Source: Acidobacteriota bacterium (GTDB taxonomy: Bacteria > Acidobacteriota > Terriglobia > Terriglobales > Acidobacteriaceae). From it: DNA of 46,389 nucleotides. Of the stretch, positions 40,359 through 46,389 are shown one piece after another. A program made the translations under genes and the position numbers. The notes beneath the pieces were generated by a model. The model was not told the DNA's origin and ran no database searches. It worked only from the letters and a program-made list of their open reading frames with translations. Every line of letters begins with the position of its first letter. Position 1 is the stretch's first letter. Where the stretch lies: the NCBI GenBank assembly GCA_021793405.1, contig JAJYSV010000032.1:1-46389 (forward strand). The letters are read 5' to 3'.

Positions 40359-43079
40359 ATGCTACGCAGATTTCTTCCCCTTCTCGCCGCGATGTTGTGT
40401 ATAGGAACGATGACGGCGAACGCCCAGTTCATGAATGGAAGCTCGCCTTCGCAAACGACCGACTGTTCCAGCGCCGCGAACGCCTCGTTGCCGGAGTGCG
40501 CGGGCACATCCGCCAATCCCTATGCGACCGGGCAACAATACAGCACGGGACAAGGCGGATATGGGCTCGCAGGCCAACCGCAGCAGCCCTCGATCACCGG
40601 CGGCTATGGCATTCATCAAAATGTTCCGACGTATGTCGATCAGTTCCCGTATGGGAACCAGCTTACGGGGGCCTATCCCAATCCATACAACCCCTATGCG
40701 TACTTGCGGCAGAAACAGCCCCTCACGGAATTTCAGCGGGTTGTAGCTGGCTCTGTGGGGGCTGTGTTGCCCGTATTCGGGGCCAATCTTTTTTCCAACA
40801 CCGCAGCCCAGTTCGCGCCCATCGATCGCACTCCGGTTACCTCCGACTATGTCGTCGGTCCGGGCGATCAACTGTTGGTCCGCGTATGGGGCCAGGTCAA
40901 CTTCAATATTCATGCGACCGTCGATCGCGCAGGCGATGTGTACATTCCGCAGGTCGGCAATGTCGAGGTAGCGGGCCTGCATTTCCAGCAGCTCAATGGA
41001 TATCTCAAGAACCAGCTCGGACGCGTGTTTCGCAACTTCGACCTGAGCGTCAACATGGGCCAGTTGCGGTCCATCCAGATATACGTGGTCGGGAATGCCC
41101 GGCAGCCGGGAAGCTATACCGTCAGCTCGCTCAGCACGCTGGTCAATGCCTTGTTTTCTTCCGGCGGCCCCTCCGAACAAGGGTCGATGCGCCGGATTGA
41201 ATTGAGGCGTGACGGCAAGACCGTGACCACGTTCGATCTATACGATCTCTTGATCCATGGGGACAAATCGCACGATGCGCCGCTCTTGCCGGGCGACGTC
41301 ATCTACATTCCGCCCGTGGGGCCGGAAGTAGCGATCGCAGGCAGTGTGCATGTGCCGGCGATCTATGAATTGAAGGGAACAGAAACGGCCGGCCAGGCGA
41401 TTGCATTGGCCGGCGGCCTGACAACCATGGCATCCAAGCAAGACGCGCAGCTGGATCGCACAGACTCTCAGGGGACACGCCAAACGGTTCAACTCGCTTT
41501 GGATGCAACGGGAATGGAGACGCCGCTCCGCGACGGAGATGTTCTCCGCATCCCTTCGATGGTGCAGCAATTTGATCGGACCGTGATCTTGCGCGGCAAT
41601 GTTGCCAACCCAGGGCGCTACCGCTGGACACCAGGAATGCGGATTTCGGACCTGATTCCAGACAAGGATTCACTGCAAACACGCGGATATTGGCAGCGGA
41701 GAATTGCGCTTGGGTTGCCCGCTCCAGAATATACGCCGCTATTCTCGCCGTACGTCGCCAATCTTCCCAGCCCGACGTCACAGCCGAGCGCACAGAATGC
41801 CAACGGTCCTCAAAGTTACACGACCGGAACATCGGTAGCCGCCACGGAGAATCAGCAAGCCAGTGAACTCGCAGCTTCCTCTGGCGCTGCGCCGTCTGCA
41901 GGAGCCTCTTCCGCTGCGCAGTCCAGTGCTGCAGCAGCCGGGGCTCCACCCTCCGCAGCAAAACCTGCGGCCCAGCAGACAATCAGCCAGTCAGGAAGCA
42001 GTAGCGAGCTTGGCAATGCAAAGACCACCTCGGTTCCGGAGCTGCGATATTATCCTCCAGGAGACCGATTCTCACAGGGGCAGTTTCCCATCAGGAACGA
42101 GGTTCTTCGCGTAGCCCCCAGCATCGACTGGAGCTATGCCGTCATTGAAAGGACGAATCCCCATACGCTGGCGACTTTTCTCGTTCCGTTCAATCTAGGG
42201 CAGGTGGTCCTCGACCACAATCAGTCGCAGGATATGGCGCTTGAACCAGGCGACGTCGTCACGGTGTTCTCCACTGCCGATATTCAGGTGCCTCAGGCGC
42301 AACGGATCAAATATGTCAGTCTCCAGGGCGAGATTGTCCATGCGGGAATTTATAGTGTCGAACCCGGGGAGACGCTGCGGGATGTAGTCCAGCGCGCGGG
42401 AGGCCTGACCCCCAAAGCGTATCTCTACGGTTCAGAGTTTCTGCGGGAATCGACCCAGCGCCTACAGCAGGCAAGACTGGACGAGTATGTAAATACTCTT
42501 CAACAAAACATTCAACTGGCGACCGCCAATGCGGCGGGTTCGATCGTCAACCCGACAGGAGCTGGGGCTCTGGGAACAAGCGTGCAAAGCCAACGGGACC
42601 TCATTACAACCTTGCGCCACATGCGCGCGACCGGACGTATTGTCCTGCATCTATCTCCAGGCAGCCGAGGCGTGAATGATCTGCCAAACTTGCCGTTGGA
42701 AGATGGCGATCAGTTTGTTGTTCCGGTCATGCCTGCCACCGTAAATGTGGTTGGGGCGGTGTATGACCAGAACTCTTTCCTCTTTCGGCATGGACAACAT
42801 GTGGAAGATTATCTTCGGGCTGCGGGCGGCACCACACGCAACGCGGACACGCGCCACGAGTTTGTCATCCGCGCGGATGGGTCCGTCATCAGCAAGCAAA
42901 CGGCGGGCGGGACCCTGTTCGCGGGTGGATTCGGAAGTAAGTTCGGGTATCCAGGAGACACGGTTGTGGTCCCGGACAACGTTAGCAAAACCACGCTGCT
43001 GCGCGGGCTGACCGACTGGTCGACGGTATTCTCTCAGTTCGGGCTGGGCGTTGCTGCCCTCACCCTGTTCGGCCTCTAG
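40359..43079 (+). CDS. Large SLBB-domain polysaccharide export protein (Wza-like)
   Basis: A 906-aa exported protein with signal peptide (MLRRFLPLLAAMLCIGTMTANAQ). After a Ser/Gln/Tyr-rich segment comes the Poly_export core SDYVVGPGDQLLVRVWGQV (about residue 160-180) with VDRAGDVYIPQVGNVEVAGL. SLBB modules follow: IQIYVVGNARQPGSYTV, EVAIAGSVHVPAIYELKG, VILRGNVANPGRYRWTPG, then after a linker VSLQGEIVHAGIYSVEPGE and VNVVGAVYDQNSFLFRHG. The linker (about 465-565) is Ala/Ser/Gln low complexity. It ends in a short hydrophobic stretch (LGVAALTLFGL). Wza of E. coli is about 380 aa, so this is far larger. The ATG at 40359 places the signal peptide correctly. The chain-length gene follows after 8 bp. 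Confidence 0.9.
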   Translation: MLRRFLPLLAAMLCIGTMTANAQFMNGSSPSQTTDCSSAANASLPECAGTSANPYATGQQYSTGQGGYGLAGQPQQPSITGGYGIHQNVPTYVDQFPYGNQLTGAYPNPYNPYAYLRQKQPLTEFQRVVAGSVGAVLPVFGANLFSNTAAQFAPIDRTPVTSDYVVGPGDQLLVRVWGQVNFNIHATVDRAGDVYIPQVGNVEVAGLHFQQLNGYLKNQLGRVFRNFDLSVNMGQLRSIQIYVVGNARQPGSYTVSSLSTLVNALFSSGGPSEQGSMRRIELRRDGKTVTTFDLYDLLIHGDKSHDAPLLPGDVIYIPPVGPEVAIAGSVHVPAIYELKGTETAGQAIALAGGLTTMASKQDAQLDRTDSQGTRQTVQLALDATGMETPLRDGDVLRIPSMVQQFDRTVILRGNVANPGRYRWTPGMRISDLIPDKDSLQTRGYWQRRIALGLPAPEYTPLFSPYVANLPSPTSQPSAQNANGPQSYTTGTSVAATENQQASELAASSGAAPSAGASSAAQSSAAAAGAPPSAAKPAAQQTISQSGSSSELGNAKTTSVPELRYYPPGDRFSQGQFPIRNEVLRVAPSIDWSYAVIERTNPHTLATFLVPFNLGQVVLDHNQSQDMALEPGDVVTVFSTADIQVPQAQRIKYVSLQGEIVHAGIYSVEPGETLRDVVQRAGGLTPKAYLYGSEFLRESTQRLQQARLDEYVNTLQQNIQLATANAAGSIVNPTGAGALGTSVQSQRDLITTLRHMRATGRIVLHLSPGSRGVNDLPNLPLEDGDQFVVPVMPATVNVVGAVYDQNSFLFRHGQHVEDYLRAAGGTTRNADTRHEFVIRADGSVISKQTAGGTLFAGGFGSKFGYPGDTVVVPDNVSKTTLLRGLTDWSTVFSQFGLGVAALTLFGL

Positions 43080-43087
43080 GGCTTAGC

Positions 43088-44383
43088 ATGACCATGATGC
43101 CAACCGGCACGAACACGGAGCATGTCCCCACGGAGCAAGAAGATTCTGCGCCATCCCCGCGCGGAAGTACGTCCGATCAGCATAACTCTGTAAACCTGCT
43201 GGATCTTGCACTGCTCTTTGCGGCGCGCAAACGGTTCATTTTTCTGTGCAGCTTCCTGGCCGCCCTGCTCACGGCGATCATTGTCCTTATCATTCCCATA
43301 ACCTTCACCGCGACAACCACCATCTTGCCTCCGCAGCAGCAAGAGAGTTCCGCCATGGCGATGTTGGGACAGCTCGGCGGCCTGGCCTCCCTGGCTGGCG
43401 GCGGTGGTGGCGCTGCCAGCATGTTGGGCCTCAAGAATCCCGACGACCTGTACGTCGGTCTCCTACAGAGTGACAGCGTGATGGATGGAATTATCCGGCG
43501 CTACAATCTCATGGGCGACTATCGCGCAAAGAAGTTCATCGACGCCCGCAAAAGATTGAAATCCAACACGAAGATTCTCTCGGAGAAAAGTTCTCTGATC
43601 AGCATCTCTGTCGAAGACCATGATGCCAAACGCGCGGCAAACTTGGCGAATGCGTATGTCGCTGGGTTGCACGATCTGATGTCGCATCTGGCGGTGACTT
43701 CGGCCGCGCAGCGAAGAGTGTTCTTCGAGCAGCAGGTGGAGCAAGAGAAAAGCAAGCTGGCCGACGCGGAAGTTGCATTGGAAGCAACCGAGAAAGCGAC
43801 CGGCATTATCCAACCTCAAGGGCAGGCCGAGGCCGTCATTGCCACGATCATGCAACTGCAGGCACAAATTTCTGCCAGCGAGGTAGAATTGGGCGCGCTA
43901 CGCAGCTCGTCCACCAACCAGAACCCTGAAGTGATTACGCTGCAATCTCAGATCGCCGCATTGCGGGCACAGCTGGCGGATTTTGAGAAAGGCCATCCTG
44001 GAGCCGTTGCCGCCGAAGGAAATGTCCTGATGCCCACCTCCCAGGTGCCTGCTGCAAGCCTGGAATATCTCCGGCGCATGCGCGATGTCCGCTATCAGGA
44101 AACACTCTTTGAATTTATGACCCGGCAATACGAGATGGCCAAAGTGGATGAAGCCAAACAGGGTCAACTGATCCAAGTGGTCGATCCCGCGTTGGTTCCG
44201 GAGAGGCGCTCCTGGCCTCCGCGGACGCTGCTCACGCTGCTGGCTTTCGTTCTGGGGGCAATATTTTCAAGTTTATGGGTAGTGCTGGAATCGGCCTATG
44301 AGCGCGCAATGCGGGAACCTGAGATGGCCGCGAAGATCGGCCAGTTGCGCCAGACGTTGCGAATCCGCCGCAGCCGCGTTTGA
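43088..44383 (+). CDS. Wzz-like polysaccharide chain-length/co-polymerase protein
   Basis: A 431-aa inner-membrane protein with two helices. The first is FIFLCSFLAALLTAIIVLIIP (about 50-70), the second TLLTLLAFVLGAIFSSLWVV (about 380-400). Between them is a periplasmic domain with a Gly-rich loop (LASLAGGGGGAASMLGL), NPDDLYVGLLQSDSVMDGII and a long Gln/Ala/Glu coiled coil at about 200-300. PERRSWPPR, the Pro-rich motif of the family, precedes helix two. The tail is short and basic, with no tyrosine-kinase domain. It lies 8 bp after the export gene and should work with it in one trans-envelope complex. Confidence 0.9.
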   Translation: MTMMPTGTNTEHVPTEQEDSAPSPRGSTSDQHNSVNLLDLALLFAARKRFIFLCSFLAALLTAIIVLIIPITFTATTTILPPQQQESSAMAMLGQLGGLASLAGGGGGAASMLGLKNPDDLYVGLLQSDSVMDGIIRRYNLMGDYRAKKFIDARKRLKSNTKILSEKSSLISISVEDHDAKRAANLANAYVAGLHDLMSHLAVTSAAQRRVFFEQQVEQEKSKLADAEVALEATEKATGIIQPQGQAEAVIATIMQLQAQISASEVELGALRSSSTNQNPEVITLQSQIAALRAQLADFEKGHPGAVAAEGNVLMPTSQVPAASLEYLRRMRDVRYQETLFEFMTRQYEMAKVDEAKQGQLIQVVDPALVPERRSWPPRTLLTLLAFVLGAIFSSLWVVLESAYERAMREPEMAAKIGQLRQTLRIRRSRV

Positions 44384-44877
44384 TATTCGGCCACGAAGAT
44401 TGGCAAACTAGATACTCCGTCAATATAATTCCGGGAGGGTCGCTCACACTCAATCGCCTCAACGGAGCTGGCGGATCACGCCGGCGTACGCAAACACCAA
44501 CGCCATTTCACGCGCCGTCTTCCTGACGACAAACTACATTCCCGAAATGGTAGCCGCAGATTTCACTTCGGTAAAAACCCCGATCAGACCGCGAATGCTC
44601 TTGAATTCCCTCGATCCCACGTGTACATTTTACCCAGCGACAAATTGTCTTAAGAACGCCAGAAATCACAACTTTTTCTGCACCCGCAGGTTCTAAGTAT
44701 GTATGTGTTGTTTTCATTTCTCACGCGCGAGAAATGCTGGAGAATGCAAGAAGGTTCTTCTGCCGATAGGCGCGTTGGACTTTCATGGTTGAAGATCGCT
44801 TGGCTCAACCTGGATAATCGAGTCCGTTAGAACTGGAGACGCCCAGCGTTCAGTCAAGCTTTGGAAACGTCTGTCGG
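44384..44877. other. Intergenic region with stem-loop
   Basis: Nothing here reads as a gene. CATTTCTC-ACGCGC-GAGAAATG (44715-44736) is a perfect 8-bp stem with a 6-nt loop about 140 bp before the sugar transferase; it could be an operator or an RNA element. The gap is unusually long for an operon, so the sugar transferase probably has its own promoter. Confidence 0.4.
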
Positions 44878-45720
44878 ATGAATTTGGAGATCACAGGCTT
44901 GAGTACAGAAATTTATCTCCCGCCAAGCTCGGAATCTATTGTCACCGTCCCTGCGCTCGTTGCGCATGGAAATATTCCGTGGCTTATCCCCACGCAAAAA
45001 TCGCCGGAAGCGGAGGCAGGTAGTAGGGATCAACGACATCACCCTCACCTTAGTCCCTGGTGCTCTTCCCCTTGGAAACGGGCCTTCGATTTGGCCTGCA
45101 TCATCCCTGCGCTTATTCTGATCTCTCCAATGTTGGGAATCATCGCCATCGCAGTTCGCTTGACCTCCGCAGGTCCCGTGATCTTTCGCCAGCAGCGAGC
45201 AGGACAGTATCGCAAGCTATTTACGATCTATAAATTCCGCACCATGGTGGAGAATGCCGAGGCAATTGGTCCCGGACACACAGCCAAAGGGGACCCGAGA
45301 ATCACCCCGATTGGGCATTTTCTACGACGTTTCAAACTCGACGAACTGCCTCAGCTGTATAACGTATTGCGAGGCGATATGAGCTTGGTCGGTCCCCGTC
45401 CGAAATTGCCCAACCATGATCCTGCTCCCATGGCATGTCGTCCGGGAGTCACCGGCGCGGCTACGCTCGCCTTTCGTCACGAGGCGCGCATCTTATGCAA
45501 CGTGCCTGCAAAGCATCTCGAGACTTTCTACCAGGAACATGTCGTGCCGCTGAAAACTGATCTCGATGCCGACTATATGCGGCGTGCAACATTTCTCTCT
45601 GACTTCCGGGTTCTGCTGGCAACCGTTCTGCTGGCCGGCAAACATCTCACTCACGAGGACCTGTTGCAACCGCAATTGAGGCCGGTATTGATTTCGCAGC
45701 GAACCACTTCCATTCGCTAG
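44878..45720 (+). CDS. Initiating sugar transferase (polyprenyl-phosphate phosphoglycosyltransferase)
   Basis: A 280-aa monotopic enzyme that transfers a sugar phosphate from a nucleotide sugar to undecaprenyl phosphate, the first step of the polymer. KRAFDLACIIPALILISPMLGIIAIAVRLTS is the re-entrant helix, then GPVIFRQQRAGQYRKLFTIYKFRTM, the catalytic part DPRITPIGHFLRRFKLDELPQLYNVLRGDMSLVGPRP with its DE pair, and FRHEARIL. The N-terminal 65 residues are an extra polar segment; the four-helix domain of WbaP is absent. It closes the polysaccharide cluster on the plus strand. The sugar is unknown. Confidence 0.93.
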   Translation: MNLEITGLSTEIYLPPSSESIVTVPALVAHGNIPWLIPTQKSPEAEAGSRDQRHHPHLSPWCSSPWKRAFDLACIIPALILISPMLGIIAIAVRLTSAGPVIFRQQRAGQYRKLFTIYKFRTMVENAEAIGPGHTAKGDPRITPIGHFLRRFKLDELPQLYNVLRGDMSLVGPRPKLPNHDPAPMACRPGVTGAATLAFRHEARILCNVPAKHLETFYQEHVVPLKTDLDADYMRRATFLSDFRVLLATVLLAGKHLTHEDLLQPQLRPVLISQRTTSIR

Positions 45721-46295
45721 AATGGGGCATACCGCGAGCAGATTGCCCTCCTAGGCCAGTGGGTTGTGGTGATCATTCCCGTCTGTTCGGCGCAGAACCA
45801 CCGCCCACAAGTCCCGCTCGGAACTGTGGACAGTGACAATGGCTTAGTCAGGATCTTCGCTACCGGACCGCCAACGCACTATCCCCCACGAAAAAGTCAC
45901 ATAGTAGACGGCACCTTTGTGATCCTCGAGTTGACCACGCAACAAAAGACACATCCGGCATGGAAACTATGTTTCTTTCTCCTGCTGGATTCTCGTGCAT
46001 GTCCCGAAGAACGCCCCAGGCGCTCACGCATCATCAAGGCTCCATATCTCGCGGATTACCCTGGAAGGCGTCCATCTCTGACAAAGAAGCTGGACTTTAC
46101 TGCGTGAAGACTTCTATAGTGTGTTCATGAATCATTGATCGATGCACCCCGATGCCGAATCCACTAAACAAACAAGAAAGAGTTCTGACACGTCCGGACT
46201 GCGAATCGCGGCACGAGAGCGTCGCACCGGTGTGGTGACATCCGGAATCGTCACAACCAAGCAAAAGAGAACGTTAGACCAAGGTGGAATTCCGA
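45721..46295. other. Region without a convincing gene
   Basis: An open frame of 113 codons (45766-46107, GTG start) exists but has no recognisable domain, no good ribosome-binding site and a composition unlike its neighbours. AAGGTGG near 46279 serves the next gene. I see no repeats or other elements. Confidence 0.35.
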
Positions 46296-46389
46296 ATGAG
46301 TGCAGATGGAGTAACAAGAAGGGACTTTCTTGTGGGCGGCGCGACAGCGATCGGAGCTTTGGCGACCACGGATATCTTTGGACAGAGTA
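46296..46389 (+). CDS. Start of a Tat-exported protein (3' end outside window)
   Basis: Thirty-one codons are visible. They read as a twin-arginine signal (TRRDFLVGGATAIGALATT) followed by DIFGQS at the edge. AAGGTGG stands about 9 nt before the ATG. Tat signals of this kind in acidobacteria often precede Gfo/Idh/MocA oxidoreductases, sugar isomerases or similar redox proteins, but nothing beyond the signal can be read. Confidence 0.75.
   Translation, partial: MSADGVTRRDFLVGGATAIGALATTDIFGQS

Noticed and set aside
45766-46107. 113-codon open frame with GTG start after the sugar transferase
   Set aside because: No domain, no ribosome-binding site and an irregular composition; listed only as part of the intergenic region.
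1-46389. CRISPR array, prophage, insertion sequence with transposase, tRNA or rRNA
   Set aside because: No regularly spaced direct repeats, no transposase or phage proteins and no tRNA- or rRNA-like sequence were found.

Overview
The window reads as chromosomal DNA of an acidobacterium (Acidobacteriota, Terriglobia-like). The basis is the family content: an 'acidobacterial duplicated orphan permease' (ADOP) with its PadR partner plus a decayed second ADOP, many Tat-exported proteins, a sugar-acid catabolic gene set and a large exopolysaccharide locus. The DNA is GC-rich except around 36-40 kb. This assignment is inference; no rRNA, tRNA or other marker is present.

Layout. 0-6.2 kb: the end of an efflux operon (membrane-fusion protein, then an ABC ATPase cut by the window edge), a PadR regulator next to a wrecked ADOP permease, and an intact PadR-ADOP pair on the minus strand. 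6.4-12.0 kb: a respiratory operon with a small membrane protein, a one-chain CcoN-CcoO-CcoP cbb3 oxidase, a CcoQ-like peptide, a Tat-exported DsrE-like protein, an orphan ModA-like binding protein and a TsdA-type thiosulfate dehydrogenase. An FNR-like box lies in front. A nested inverted repeat of about 170 bp separates it from the next operon. 12.2-15.3 kb (minus): sugar-acid dehydratase and MFS transporter. 15.6-20.1 kb: long Lhr helicase. 20.3-22.2 kb (minus): BlaI-type repressor and BlaR1/M56 protease.

22.3-22.8 kb: a near-perfect 32-bp palindrome and a chain of five stem-loops with no convincing gene, ending just before a 35-residue membrane peptide. This is the best candidate for an undescribed element, possibly a structured RNA. 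22.9-27.6 kb: class III aminotransferase, FAD oxidoreductase, YceI protein and an exported protein with an internal duplication. 27.7-33.8 kb: D-glucarate catabolism (GudD, transporter, GarL, GarR) together with a mannonate dehydratase that carries a Tat signal. 34.0 kb: HdeD-like membrane protein.

34.6-45.7 kb: polysaccharide locus with a GT9 glycosyltransferase, a tandem-GT2 protein, a frameshifted polymerase-like membrane protein, another GT2, a very large SLBB export protein, a Wzz-like protein and an initiating sugar transferase. Its middle part is visibly AT-richer than its surroundings. The window ends inside a new Tat-exported protein.

How it fits together. TsdA would pass electrons from thiosulfate through c-type cytochromes to the high-affinity cbb3 oxidase. 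The glucarate set takes an imported aldarate to pyruvate and glycerate. The polysaccharide set starts, decorates, sizes and exports a surface polymer. Three genes (both padR genes and lhr) have a -10-like hexamer only 7-12 nt before the start codon, which suggests leaderless or near-leaderless mRNAs.
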